A stretch of 64,000 nucleotides of DNA from Brachyhypopomus gauderio (GCF_052324685.1 NW_027506878.1:754704-818703), one strand, 5' to 3'; shown: positions 34,244 through 46,737, numbered from the stretch's first letter. Numbers and translations are program-made. Notes: generated by a model from the letters alone, not told the origin.

Positions 34244-36402
34244 TGCTAACGCTAGCATACACAAAGAAGAAAACAAAGATGAGACTAAATGGCCACCTAG
34301 GCATCAGAGCCTTGAAATTAGTGCAGACCGCCAGTTTGATCCCTTCACAGTCTACTACCAAGAAACAACTGATACTGGTTAATACAGATCACATAAATGT
34401 CATAGGAAGCAGGTTACGCCGCTGGGGAAGGATATTCAACCATTGCCTGGACACCATTCTTCCTGAAGATCACAATCCTCTGTACAGGGCCGCAGTTATT
34501 GCAGATGGTGTACAGCACATCCTGTGGACAGAGAACGACACATTTTCACTGTAGCAGCGTCAAGGTGCCAGAAGATATTACCATGGCAACAGCACCGATG
34601 CGGAGCATAAGGCAATAGTGGAGAATAATCACTGGAGAGAGGAGAACACTGTTGACACCGATGAGAATTCACGTCACAAGCACGCATACGAGTTAAAACA
34701 GGGGTAAAGTTGCATTACTGTAGTAATGGGGTAGATGGGGTTCATGATGGTGAAGAGCAGGATGTTGTTGACGCTCGGAGCATCACCAGAGTCCCCAGGT
34801 CGGGAGATCTTCTGGCTGGTCGAGTAGTTGATGTAGCACGGGCGGCCGGCGATGTACACCTGGTTATCGTTAGCGTACGTCACGGCATTACACGAGCCAC
34901 TCATGTCCTCGTACTCCACCAGAGCCTGCCGCTTGTTCGGCATCAGAACCACGTAGCTACAATCACACAAGGACAATGGTAGCTGAATTATTGGCCAGAT
35001 TAACTGCTACTGATCACATGCAAAGACGAAATCAGAATCAGAATACTTTATTAATCTCAGGGGGAAATTGCTTTTGTTACAGTGCCACCATTTGCGTATT
35101 ATATTAATAAAACACCTCTATAAAATATAAAAATATGTACAAATAATAAAGAACATCCTAATATTGAATTTAAAATAAAATGTAAAATAAGTAGGTATTG
35201 CACATATGTAATAAAATAAATAAAATAAAATTAACAATAAAATAAAAGTAAACTGATAAACAGATAATAAACAGTTATTATATAGAAAAGGGGGACTGAT
35301 CATGGTGTGCATGTGTAGAAGAAGAAGAAAAAAAAACCAAATCTATTACAGATATTAAGATACATTCCTTGGTCACAAAAATATCTTCGGATATCGTGAA
35401 TTTTCCAAAATTCAATGTTTCAAGTACTATCGAATGTTGCACAAAATTAAAAATAATTTAAAAAATAATACAATTTATAAAAAGCCTTGCAAAAACATTG
35501 GTTATTAGAAGAAACAACGAAAACTGTGCGATACCTGATTGTACCAAACTCACGCAGCGCCTCCACGATGTCGGACTCGGTAATGCCGTCGATCAGACCC
35601 CTCACATGTACCACCAGCGAAGGCAGCGGCTTATGGGGGTCATCGTAGCCCTCCTGAACACACACACACACGACGGCCCAAGTCCATGAGGAGAACATCT
35701 CAACAAGGTCAAAGATAAACGAGGGCTTCTGCATCAGTGTTTATCATGGAGTCAAACGGGACAACACAATCAAACCATTTTAATCAAGCCACACGGCGTA
35801 CAGTCCACGTTGCAAAAGCTTTCGGGTTTTTTTGTGTGTGTGTGTGTGTGTGTGTATATACATTCCTAGCCAGTTTGTCGAAATAGATCATAAAATGTTG
35901 CTGAAATCAGCAGAATAAGTGCAGTCACAGACAGCTGGTCGGTCACCGTGCGCGCCCGGCGCGGTTCATTCAGAACAAAAGCCCATGAATGAAAACCCCT
36001 CCCAGGCTAACGCTGCTAACGGCGGACGCTGAAGCCTCCGGTTCATATTTGACCATAATAACCACGGAGAAAAGAAAAGTAAAAAAAAACCCGCTTAGGT
36101 TTCCTGACAAGTGTTTGAAAAGAGATCATGATGTTTAAACGCAGAGCAGCTACAGCGACGGAGGCGGAGGAGAAAGCGAGATGTTTGACTAGCTTTGTGC
36201 TAGCAGGGCTTCGCCCATCGACCGCGCCGTTATAATTCACCGATAATTCTCACACCCTTTCAACGACACGACATCAAAATACACACGATCGGCAAATTTA
36301 AAAAAAGAAAATACGCACCGTGGCCATCCCGTCAGTGTCTGTTTTTTGTCTTTTAGTGGCTCGGCCTCCCTCGCTGTAATAACGACCCGTCGCGGCGGCC
36401 AT
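25713..36402 (-). CDS. hnrnpl: Heterogeneous nuclear ribonucleoprotein L
   Basis: Nuclear RNA-binding protein that reads CA-repeat and CA-rich RNA and controls splicing. Exons in transcript order: 36402-36319, 35653-35535, 34956-34719, 34521-34436, 34183-34087, 33929-33857, 28974-28939, 28610-28542, 27563-27307, 27204-27083, 26996-26795, 26656-26599, 26022-25927 and 25771-25713. The sum is 1596 nt, 531 residues in one frame. RRM1 is about 41-117 (LVVHVRGL, RQALVEYED), RRM2 about 138-215 (VQAMVEFDS, SLNGADIYSGCCTLKIEY), a Gly/Pro/Tyr linker (YGPPPPHYEGRRMGPPIGRG), RRM3 about 325-400 (VVMVYGLDPYK, GAAMVEMGD) and RRM4 about 440-525 (VLHFFNG, GLLEWETVNDA). It ends YTLKLCFSTAQNAN. The ATG at 36402 gives MAAATGRYYSEGG, like the mammalian N-terminus; an in-frame ATG also exists at 36489. 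The linker sequence is HNRNPL-type, not HNRNPLL. Confidence 0.96.
25858..29046. repeat. (AC)n tracts in 3' hnrnpl introns (UG in the transcript)
   Basis: AC runs at about 25858-25892, 26079-26101, 26561-26583, 26743-26794, 28911-28938 and 28998-29046. On the transcribed strand they read GT, so donors at 26794 and 28938 are AG|GTGTGTGT. Confidence 0.9.
28939..28974 (-). other. hnrnpl: 36-nt in-frame hnrnpl exon
   Basis: On the minus strand TTTGTGCAG precedes ATGCTGACTCAGATGG and CAGTTCCCAAG is followed by GTGTGTGT. The exon is 36 nt, phase 1 to phase 1, and would add DADSDGNWNSSQ between the SGQG and DPNANPNKRQR segments. I recall no matching peptide in the mammalian protein, so it may be fish-specific or alternatively used. 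It is included in the hnrnpl joining above; skipping it keeps the frame. Confidence 0.65.
33551..33605 (-). other. hnrnpl: Candidate hnrnpl poison exon between CA-rich tracts
   Basis: In the long intron after the 33857 exon, the minus strand shows CACACAGACAG, then a 51-nt segment (33601-33551; 55 nt with the alternative AG), then the good donor GGGCG|GTGAGG. Read from the upstream phase, either acceptor gives a stop codon within a few codons (TAA or TGA). On the transcript it is bracketed by CA-rich stretches at about 33606-33640 and 33502-33537. Mammalian HNRNPL is known to autoregulate through a poison exon in the equivalent long intron with CA clusters. Identity here is inferred from position, stops and CA tracts. 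Confidence 0.5.
34184..34435 (-). other. hnrnpl: U12-type AT-AC intron in hnrnpl RRM2
   Basis: The 252-nt minus-strand intron begins ATATCCTTCC and ends TTCCTTAACTCCTGCTCAC. The first matches the minor-spliceosome 5' site (ATATCCTTT) at nine of ten bases counting the following C. TTCCTTAAC is a consensus U12 branch site with the AC terminus about ten bases on. No GT-AG pair keeps the frame across this junction, while AT-AC joins GTTGA to GTTTGAC to give AMVEFDS, the expected RRM2 sequence. A (GT)n run on the transcript sits directly before the branch site. Confidence 0.9.
35032..35335. mobile_element. LINE 3'-tail remnant in hnrnpl intron 2
   Basis: AATCAGAATCAGAATACTTT followed by ATTAATCTCAGGGGGAAATTG is a recurring fish non-LTR retrotransposon tail. 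It is followed to about 35335 by low-complexity A/T-rich sequence. No coding part remains. Confidence 0.55.
35830..35862. repeat. (GT)n tract = CA repeat in hnrnpl pre-mRNA
   Basis: A (GT)n run in hnrnpl intron 1 that reads (AC)n on the transcript. It is the only long perfect CA repeat of the hnRNP L binding type in this gene; the others are UG. Confidence 0.8.
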
Positions 36403-36560
36403 CTTGTCCCCAATAAAGCTTTTAAAATGGCCCGTGTGTACGGCGGCGCGGAGGAGGACGAAACGCGATGCGAAAAGAAACGCGACCACACAACGAACTT
36501 TTGTGGACAGGCGAGCGATTTAACAGCAGTATGAAACAACCCGATAGGACAATACAGGCG
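36200..36560 (-). promoter_or_regulatory. hnrnpl: hnrnpl promoter and 5' UTR region
   Basis: A CpG-rich stretch around the first coding exon, with CGGCGGCGCGG and GCGCGGAGGAGG text upstream of the ATG at 36402. The start site cannot be fixed by eye. Confidence 0.5.
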
Positions 36561-37881
36561 CGTGTTTCAAAACCTAATTCGCGTTATTCTTGTTTTAGGA
36601 TAACTTTTCATCAATCTGTTAACTCTACCAGACAGTTCACAGCTCTCATTTTCGTCTGCGTTTGCATCCCGCCTCCTACCTGCCCGTGCCAGACGCTAAA
36701 ACAGCTCACAGACCACAAGAGAAACCGCACTCGTCATTATTTGGTGTTGGTGACATTTACCATTTTTGGCAGTCACCCTTTTCAAGAATTATTTAAATAT
36801 TTATTAGTGCGACAGCACGTGTTTATTCTTGGGAACTGAACCGACTAATACAATGAGCTACCTGCGTCATTCCTGCCACCAGCGACTGTCGGAGATGACC
36901 AAACATCCAGCAATGTTGGGAAAAGATCAGGATTGTAGTACACCCCATGTCACCTGCCCTATGGAAATTAATAGTTATTTCTACATTTTCGTTCCGATTT
37001 CATATTTCAAACTTGCAACCTAATTCGAATATGGTATTTTTAGCAACTTAACTTACATAGATTAATATATTAGCATTTAAGGACAGAAAATCTAAAAGAA
37101 ACCATCACAGCACAGCTATAGCCTATGCAATTAAAGAAACCCATAACGCACAGTAGGCTACAGCTACATGTTAAAAAAAACCCTCATCACACGGTATAGC
37201 TGAATGTGTGTAGGGCAAGTGAAGTGAAATATTTTAATAATTAACTGAACTAAACTATTGTAGCTGGAACAACATAAAACATGTTGTTGGACTCACTAGG
37301 TGTATTTGGTTAATAACATTTTGTTGACTCAACTTATTTTCTTTAATTAGACTGAATTCTGTAGTTGTCAGCAGAACTTAAAATGGGCTTTTTGCAGAGC
37401 TTAAATTAGACCAACTAAAAAGATTAGGTGCTCTTAAATTAGACCAACTAAAAAGATTAGGTCACTAAGATTTTTTTGCTGGTGAGACTTGAAATTTTTT
37501 ACAGTGTTGTTATACGGTAATATTTAAGTCATTTGCTTTTTATTTGTTTCTTTAATAGTGATACAATCAACCTGATGATTGATGATGCAGGGGGCACCAA
37601 CCAAAATCTAGCCTAGGGCACCACATTCAGGGCCAGCTCTGCCTTCAAGAAACATTGAACATTTGACATTTAGCCACGTGCAATGAACCTCATTAAAAGC
37701 ATCCACTGAAATTATTAACCTGTTACACTTGATAATGTCCTAATCTGTAATTATTTATCTGCCAGAATAAAACCCCAAACTGCACTACATACTGGCAGCA
37801 CATAATCCATCCCTTCAAGCCTTAAACATGTCTCCTCTCCCATCCCAATGATCCTTAACCCTAAAACGTAAACCCTTAACT
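36561..37881. other. Intergenic sequence without recognised gene
   Basis: AT-rich. Contains a direct duplication of a 28-bp unit (CTTAAATTAGACCAACTAAA plus AAGATTAG) at about 37402-37462, inside what looks like an old miniature transposon ending in a TTTTTTACAGTGTT motif. No coding signal seen. Confidence 0.5.
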
Positions 37882-38047
37882 CAGTGGTTCCCAAACGTTT
37901 TCTGCCGTGTCCCCCTTTAGTATATGAGAATATTTTTGCGCCCCCCCCCCCCCCCCCATTGACACATGTGCACGTTTTACTTCCAAGCTCCGCGCCCCCT
38001 GCAATAGCTCCACCTAGGGGGCGTGCCCCCCACTTTGGGAACCACTG
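37882..38047. mobile_element. Miniature hAT element with perfect 8-bp duplication
   Basis: A 166-bp element starts CAGTGGTTCCCAAACGTTTT and ends CACTTTGGGAACCACTG, near-perfect terminal inverted repeats. CCTTAACT occurs immediately on both sides (37874-37881 and 38048-38055). The 8-bp duplication and CAGTGGTTCCCAA ends are diagnostic of hAT. An internal C run near 37940-37957 is low complexity. Confidence 0.93.
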
Positions 38048-38395
38048 CCTTAACTAAACCCGTAACTAACTAACTAGCTACCTGGATTACGGTAACTGAC
38101 TAGCTATCTAGAGGTCTGTGGTAACTAAGAAAAGCAATTGGGAATTTGACATGCAGGCATAGGTCTTCAAAGGAACACCCTCCAAGCGAAACAAACCAAA
38201 ACAACGTGTCTGTCTTCTGAGGTTGTAGTACATCAGTGAGAACTTTAAGATGTTTCAAGAACATCTGTTTTCACAAGTCTCCATCTTCAATACCTCAGGG
38301 CTCCAGGAGGGGCCACCAAACTACTTCTTAATCAACATTAGACTCCACTTTTGACATCATATGTGCTCCCATGAATACATGAAGGGAAATGTACT

Positions 38396-38795
38396 TATAC
38401 ATTTACATTTACAGTACTATTTAGCAGACGCTCTTATCCAGAGCGACTTACAAAAGTTCTTTGCATCTGATCACAGAATACATCCTGAATAGTACGGATA
38501 GGCCAGAATTCAAGATACCATTGAGTCAGACTACTACTAAACTACAGGAGTCAATATCATTACCTAGTGTTTTACAAGGTAGACATTTGCCAAGAAGCAC
38601 AAATAACCATAGACAGAGATACAATTTAAGAACAGCAGCAAGTGCAGAGTTAGTGCTCTGTTAAGAACTCAACAAACAGGTGAGTCTTCAGTCTACGCTT
38701 GAAGATAGCAATAGACTCCTAGCAGCTATTGGAAGATCATTCCACCATCTTGGAGCCAGGACGGAGAATAGTCTGGAGCTTTGTCTTCCATGAGA
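38396..38795 (-). mobile_element. Rex1/L2-like LINE 3' end, degraded
   Basis: On the minus strand, about 38795 to 38680 reads SRLFSVLAPRWWNDLP with following stops, the C-terminal signature of a Rex1/L2-like reverse transcriptase. At 38396-38456 the matching 3' tail reads GTAAGTCGCTCTGGATAAGA then GCGTCTGCTAAAT and an ATGTAA-rich end, a very common fish LINE tail. The copy is 5' truncated and dead. Confidence 0.7.
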
Positions 38796-39410
38796 CTTTA
38801 AGCATGGATTATATTAGCTAACATGTTCATATCAATGCAGTGCTTATCAGCAGGGAAAAAAAAAACCTTGCTGTCAGCAAAATAAATCAGGACCAAAAAA
38901 AGAAAGACGGTAATACCTGAGGACACTTCATTCTACATACTCATTTTTAGAAAGATCTCAAAAAATGATCACAAAAATGTCATGTGTTTATGAGCTCTGA
39001 AGGGCAGAACACTAGTATTGATGACTATATCACAAAGTATCTGAGCAAATTATCGCAGCAGTACATGAAGAGTTCTAACAGCAGAAAGAAACCCTGAAAG
39101 TGTCAGAACTCCTGAAACAAGCCAATCCTACATACATGAAACTGAGTTTGGGATGAGTTACCCTGTTCAAGAAATGTATGTTAGTTTTGTTAGTGCTTTT
39201 GGTCAACAATTACATAAGATCAAATACTGTTTTGTGAAATCTGTTATGTGTGATTTTGTGCATTTTCTTGTGCTTGTTCTTATGTTTCAGTTACAATGAC
39301 AGCTGTCAGATTCCACAATTTCAACAGAGATATTATGTCAATAATAATGATTAAACTAGATGTTCATTTCTTGAAGGAAATACATAGTGCTTGTCAAGAG
39401 ATGCAAGTCT

Positions 39411-39780
<370 letters not shown>

Positions 39781-39916
39781 GTGGGTATGGGAGACAGATG
39801 TACAATATGTGTGTGGGGGGGAGAGACATTCAAACATAAGTGTCACTCTCACTGCTTCTCTGAGTGAAACAGCCTTTTTTGTGTGTGTGATTTGCACCAT
39901 TCGAACAAACGGTCGT

Positions 39917-41470
39917 AGTTTTTGGGGCCCGGGTCCCGCCACCTAGCCCCGCAGGGGAGACCAGCCACCCCACTAAGGGCCAGCACCTCCGCACCCCGCA
40001 CCCCGGGCCCCACACCCCGGAGCACAGAGGCAGCGCCCCCCGAGCCCCCCTCCCACCGCCAATCAGGGCAAACACACAAACATCCCAGGTCGGCAGCCCC
40101 GGCCCTCCTGCCCAGAAAGTGGCCGGCACGAGCAGTCCCCCCAGAGTCGACCCTCAGCCACCAACTAGACCACCCGGGAGCCGATGCCCCAGCCAACCAC
40201 CTCAACTAGCTAATGGAACTGATCAGAGGGGACCAGCGATAATTAATTTCCTCCAACTGGTCTTTAGAGGAAGCAGACATTCTCTCCAGACAGATGTGAT
40301 TGAGTAATAAATTTTTGTAATGAGTAATATGCAGGTCCTTTTTTGCTTTACAATTAATGAGGATGGTTTTCTTGGCGATGCATAGGGCAGTGAGAACTAT
40401 GTGTGATGTGTTTGCCTCCATAGCCAATTCACTGACGTCTCCTAGGATGCACAGTCTGGGTGAAGTTGGGATGCAGCATTTAAACCATGTGGACAAGTCT
40501 ACACATACCTTCTGCCAGAATTCCTGGCCTACAGTCCCATATAACATGCATATTGTGATCAATTATATTGCCTGTACAGTGGGTGCATATGTTTGACTGT
40601 GCTAGGCCCATTTGGAACATCCTTTGCCCTGTATAGTCTGCTCTGTGAAGGACTTTGTATTGTATAAGTTATAAGTTGGGGCTTTTACTTATTTTGAAGA
40701 TATTTGTACATATATCTGTCCAAAAGTTTTGATTTGGATTAATAGAAAGATCTCGTTCCTATTTGGCTATCTGAAGGGAGATTAAGTCATCAAATTTTAA
40801 CAATAATTTATACAGTTTTGATAATAATTTAGGATTGTATAAATTTAAAAATTCAGTTACCCATGCTGATATTTCTAAATTCAGTTGATTGCGGTTGTGT
40901 GACGGGCAGGGGTGAGCAACGAAAAGGAAGCGATCACGCCAAGTCTCAGGGAAAAATTATGGTTTAATAGAAAGTGTGCAAACCTAAAACCCGTGCACTA
41001 TCTTCAAATTAAGGATATAATGACCAGTGGTCAACTGGTACAAAGACAAGACATATATAGGCAAACAAACGACCCTCAGGTGAGACGGATCACGGGCTGT
41101 GCCCACCTGACGGACGCACATGACGTCACCAGACAACAACAACAACAGCCGCTGTGGACGGAGGCGCCCGGTAGGGGGCCGCCTCACCGTGACAGGTTGA
41201 TTCTCTGTTGAATGATGGATTTCAACTGTTGATATTCAAGAAATCTACTGTTGTTTATTCCATATTCTGAAATAAGTTCCTGAAATATGACAGTTACCAT
41301 CTTTAATAACATGTTCTAAATTTATTCCCTTATCATGCCATGATGTGAAATGTAATACTTTCTTATTCTGACAAATGTCTGGATTGTTTCAAATGGGTGT
41401 TAGTTTGCATGGGATGAGTGGGGACCGAGTTAATTGTAGAAATTCCCACCAGGCTGTCAGTGAAGTATTT
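39917..41470 (-). mobile_element. L1-clade LINE 3' part, split by a solo LTR
   Basis: On the minus strand, about 40562-40206 encodes a fish L1 ORF2 C-terminus: EFWQKVCVDLSTWFKCCIP, then TSPRLCILGD, then AKKTILINCK and KDLHITHYKNLLLNHICLER. The 3' UTR at 39917-40200 is strongly C-rich on the plus strand (CCGCACCCCGCACCCCGGG). The body resumes after the solo LTR at 40898-41194; its 5' limit near 41470 is uncertain. Stops interrupt the frame. Confidence 0.75.
40898..41194 (-). mobile_element. Solo LTR inside the L1 copy
   Basis: Plus-strand ends are TGTGACGGGCAG and CTCACCGTGACA, giving TG...CA termini, with GGTTG directly repeated at 40893-40897 and 41195-41199. On the minus strand there is a CCTATATATG TATA-like box and an ATTAAA poly(A)-type signal before the end. 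No internal retrotransposon region is present. LTR identity is inferred from these features. Confidence 0.78.
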
Positions 41471-41560
41471 ATACTGAGGCTTTTAAAACATTTCAAGCCC
41501 TATGATAATAAGAAGACAATACACTCTGACATTTAGTACACTCCCTTATTTGTGTGTCTG

Positions 41561-41592
<32 letters not shown>

Positions 41593-42381
41593 CTGTCTCC
41601 TCCTGTACTTTTCCACTACCCCTAGATCCAGTATACTGTGCCTCCTCTCCTGATAAGGAGAACACCAATCATACATATGTTTTATTATTCTTACCCAATT
41701 GAGTTAAGACACATCTTCTTTGTTCTGTGTTTCACTGTATTACCATTACATTGTGGAACTCTTTCCTGACACCAGTGTGTTGTGAATCTGTTCTCCCGGG
41801 CCCGGCTACGGAACTCTGAGGGCTGTACAAATTTTTTATCCTGTCTATGAACCCTGAAGGCTATGATCTACGTCTAGATGATTTCAATAACCTCAACAAT
41901 AATAAGTAAGAGGAATAACAATATAGTGCTTTTCAAGCTCTATAATAATAATAAGAAGAAGAATAAGTAGGAGGAACAACAATATAGTGCTTTTCAATAA
42001 ATAATAATAATAAAGTAGTTAAGTCTTCATCCACTAAAGTTCTGAGCAGACCTGATATTCCAGTTCCATATGTTACTGGATCAGAGGGCAGATCATAAAA
42101 AGAGCTGCTATAAATACCTATTTTAAACAATACAAAAAGTAGCTCTCGACCTATGTATTGACATCAACTGTCATGTTACTAGCATATAAAGCTCCATCGG
42201 AATGGGTGTAACCATCCTTTGGAAAATGCTAGAGACAAGAATGTGGATCAAGTGAAGCATGTTGGCTCTCAAATCACGAGTACACTGCATGACTTTAAAA
42301 GCCACCAGATCACTCTACTGTTCACACTGCACATCTTGTTATCTTTTAATTGGCACTCTTGAAATACATGATTTGCACACT

Positions 42382-42668
42382 TGTAATGGAAGTTGGTGGG
42401 TGAACACTCGCGGGAAGGTAGATGCTGCTGGGTGGATGGGTCGTCCAAAGGTAACACGCAGGAGTCAGCAGGTGTGGTACAATGGAGACCTTTTATTGGG
42501 CTGGGGCATCCACACAACTCATCACAATCCGAATAGAAACAGAAGGCAGAACATACAGGCTACAACCTAGAGCATCCACCATGTGCGCATATCTAACACA
42601 TCTCTATCAGTTTTACACCACGTTTAGTGCGCATGTGCGTCTCTAAGGCACTTAAAGTGACCGTCACA
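42382..42668 (-). mobile_element. Solo LTR
   Basis: Plus-strand ends TGTAATGGAAGT and GTGACCGTCACA, with CACT directly repeated (42378-42381 and 42669-42672). The minus strand carries CCAATAAAAGG as a poly(A) signal. Similar in ends and size to the LTR at 40898. Confidence 0.7.
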
Positions 42669-42885
42669 CACTACATGATAATATATGTGTTTTATACATA
42701 CATATGATGAAGGACCTCTGTCCTGTTTCTCTTTGAACTTCACAACAGTGTGTGTGTGTTTGAATACACAAAGTTTTCCAGAGAAACACACCAGCAATTC
42801 AAAGTGATTTACACTGGGGAAAAAACAATTTTGAGAACTTGACCTGAGTACTATCACCTCTGAAAGGTCACAGACAAAAAGTCGT

Positions 42886-42955
42886 CTTCTTCTTCTTCTT
42901 TCGGCAATTCCCCTTTAGGGGTCGCCACAGTGGATAAAACTCCTCCATCTGGCTC
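42886..42955. mobile_element. Fish retroposon tail motif
   Basis: TCTTCTTCTTCTTTCGGCAA followed by AGGGGTCGCCACAGTGGAT is a frequently dispersed fish sequence, probably the end of a non-LTR element. Only the short conserved motif is recognisable. Confidence 0.45.
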
Positions 42956-43759
42956 TTTCTGGCTACTGACCACTAACCCTCAGATTAAAATGCTGGATAT
43001 CCCCTGTGGAAATAAAACCTGGCTGTTCAGTATGAACATACTGTCGGGTTATTTTCCAGTGCTGTACTGTTGAGCTTCTCTAATATGCTGCAGTGTCTGT
43101 TGTATAGCCTACATACTCATTCATGGGTTGTATGGTGACTCTGCTAAGGTTTTTCTTCACTCAGATAGTATAAACACGATTGTGCTGAGCTGGCTTCACC
43201 ATTCCATGCAGATCATAATACTGAGGTTATTGAGTGGTTATGCAGCTGACCTACCACACTCTGAAACAGCTGACCTACCACACTCTGGAACAGCGGGGGC
43301 TTTCAGTGGGAACTGAAAGAAAGGGCAAATCAGAGTAAAGGGGTAGAACAGAGGGGCAGTACAGAGGGGCAGGGCAGGTAGATTTGAGGACAGCCTGGTG
43401 GATAGAGTGGTGCCCCAGTCTGCTGATCATTGCCCTAATTCCTACTGCATGTCATCGGTTTGTGTGGTTTAAAAAAAATCTGCAACAGAACTGCATTTTA
43501 TACTAGAGGAGTGTATCTCTGGACTTACAGTATGGGAGAGATATAAATTGTGCTTTCTGGAGGAAACCCTTTAAATAATCTAGATATAACACTACCATTC
43601 TCCCCCAATGTTCCTGCTGCCAAAAAAAAGTTCTCAATTTGATTTCACTGTGATATTTATTTACAAGGCCCATAATGAGTTCAGATTACTAACTATATCC
43701 TTTATACCTTCAGGACTATTTACCTGGGCAACACTTACTCCTGGTTTGGGCAAATTGTT

Positions 43760-43864
<105 letters not shown>

Positions 43865-43904
43865 ACACTGTTCTAGCTAATTCATGTGTGTTTTGTGTTT
43901 CCAG

Positions 43905-44281
43905 AGAGGATGTACAGTTAAAGGATCTCATATGCTACTCAAGTGTGAAGTGAGTCCTGTTGCATTCACACAGCAGTCCTGTCATGGTTGGTCCATCTGG
44001 GGTTTCAACACCAGTGGCTTCAAGCACTATGTGCTCTTTGTTTTGTTTCAGTTTCTGTGTAATCACGTATATCCCTTTGTGTTTGTGTGTTTAGCAGCTA
44101 GTTTAACAGCATCACCAAAACCACATCAGTTACCATTACTATAGTGATCTACACCAGTAAAAATAACATTAGAAAATATTAAAAACTTGATTGTTGGTCA
44201 AAGAATCAAATGTATTGATGTTTTTTTCCCTCAGGGAAAAAGTACAGTACAAAACCAAGGACTTGCTCTCTCCTCAGGGGT

Positions 44282-44314
<33 letters not shown>

Positions 44315-46290
44315 CACACTACACATTCATTGCTAACTAATTACTACTTGTTTGTATTACTACTACTAATTTATAGTATTTGGATTGTCGTGTAAATAGA
44401 ATTACTACATTCTCCTGGTTTTATTGAGGTTTATTGACTTTAATGTTTTTACTAGACTTTTGTACAAGCAACCAAGTGTGCTGGGTAAGTACTTATGGAA
44501 GAGTGTGTGTGTTTACATATGATTATATGTGTGTGTGTGTGTGTGTGTGTTTACATATGATTATATGTGTGTGTGTGTTTACATATGATTATATGTGTGT
44601 ATGTGTGTGTTTACATATGATTATATGTGTGTGTGTGTGTTTACATATGATTATGTGTGTGTGTGTGTGTGTGTTTACATATGATTATATGTGTGTGTGT
44701 GTGTGTGTTTACATATGATTATATGTGTGTGTGTGTGTGTGTTTACATATGATTATATGTGTGTGTGTGTTTACATATGATTATGTGTGTGTGTGTGTTT
44801 ACATATGATTATATGTGTGTGTGTGTGTGTGTGTTTACATATGATTATATGTGTGTGTGTGTTTACATATGATTATGTGTGTGTGTGTGTTTACATATGA
44901 TTATATGTGTGTGTGTGTGTGTGTTTACATATGATTATATGTGTGTGTGTGTGTAACGGGGCTCGCGCCCCGGAGCGAGAAGACGGACACAATTGCTGAG
45001 AAGAGCGAGATTTATTGAAGGGAATACCAGAATCGTCGTCGCTGAGCCAGGCAGGGTCAATAACGGGAGGGCAGTCCGAATAACAGGCGAACACGGGCAT
45101 AACGATGACAGGGGAACACGAGAACAGACTATGAATCACAAAACAAAAACACACGACGGCCAGGTATACAATCAAACAGCAAACAGTCCAACATCCAAAA
45201 TATCAAAACACCAGACAAAGGACAAGGGAGACTCAGGGGTTTTTATACATGGGACAGAAACGAGGAACAGGTGTGAACGATAATACAGGGGCGTGGTAAC
45301 AAACGAGGAATCACGAAGACAAACGAGCTGGGCGGGACGAACAGGCAGGGAACACGGACTTAAGGGAACCCAGAGTGGCAGCTACGAGAGGGGGCGTTGC
45401 CCCACGTGACAGTGTGTGTGTGTTTACATATGATTATATATGTGTGTGTGTGTGTTTACATATGATTATATGTGTGTGTGTGTGTGTGTTTACATATGAT
45501 TATATGTGTGTGTGTGTGTGTTTACATATGATTATATGTGTGTGTGTGTGTGTGTGTTTACATATGATTATATGTGTGTGTGTGTGTGTTTACATATGAT
45601 TATATGTGTGTGTGTTTACATATGATTATATATGTGTGTGTGTGTGTGTTTACATATGATTATATGTGTGTGTGTGTGTGTGTGTTTACATATGATTATA
45701 TGTGTGTGTGTGTGTGTTTACATATGATTATATGTGTGTGTGTGTGTGTGTTTACATATGAGTATATGTGTGTGTGTTTACATATGATTATATGTGTGTG
45801 TGTGTGTGTTTATATATGATTATATGTGTGTGTGTGTGTGTGTGTTTACATATGATTATATGTGTGTGTGTGTGTGTTTACATATGATTATATGTGTGTG
45901 TGTGTGTGTGTTTACATATGATTATATATGTGTGTGTGTGTGTGTGTGTTTACATATGATTATATGTGTGTGTGTGTGTTTACATATGATTATATGTGTG
46001 TGTGTGTTTACATATGATTATATGTGTGTGTGTGTGTGTTTACATATGATTATATGTGTGTGTGTGTGTGTGTGTTTACATATGATTATATGTGTGTGTG
46101 TGTGTGTGTGTGTATGTGTGTTTACATATGATTATATGTGTGTGTGTATGTGTGTGTGTTTACATATGATTATATGTGTGTGTGTGTGTTTACATATGAT
46201 TATATGTGTGTGTGTGTTTACATATGATTATATGTGTGTGTGTGTGTGTGTTTACATATGATTATATGTGTGTGTGTGTTTACATATGAT

Positions 46291-46325
<35 letters not shown>

Positions 46326-46334
46326 ACATATGAT

Positions 46335-46365
<31 letters not shown>

Positions 46366-46508
46366 TTACATATGATTATATGTGTGTGTGTGTTTACATA
46401 TGATTATATGTGTGTGTGTGTGTGTGTGTGTTTACATATGATTATATGTGTGTGTGTGTGTGTTTACATATGATTATATGTGTGTGTGTGTGTGTGTTTA
46501 CATATGAT

Positions 46509-46547
<39 letters not shown>

Positions 46548-46622
46548 ACATATGATTATATGTGTGTGTGTGTGTGTGTTTACATATGATTATATGTGTG
46601 TGTGTGTGTGTTTACATATGAT

Positions 46623-46657
<35 letters not shown>

Positions 46658-46682
46658 ACAGATGTCATCATGGTGACCTCAT

Positions 46683-46737
<55 letters not shown>

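Noticed and set aside
39849-40205. Gly/Ala-rich minus-strand protein frames
   Set aside because: They are the C-rich 3' UTR of the L1 element read in frame.
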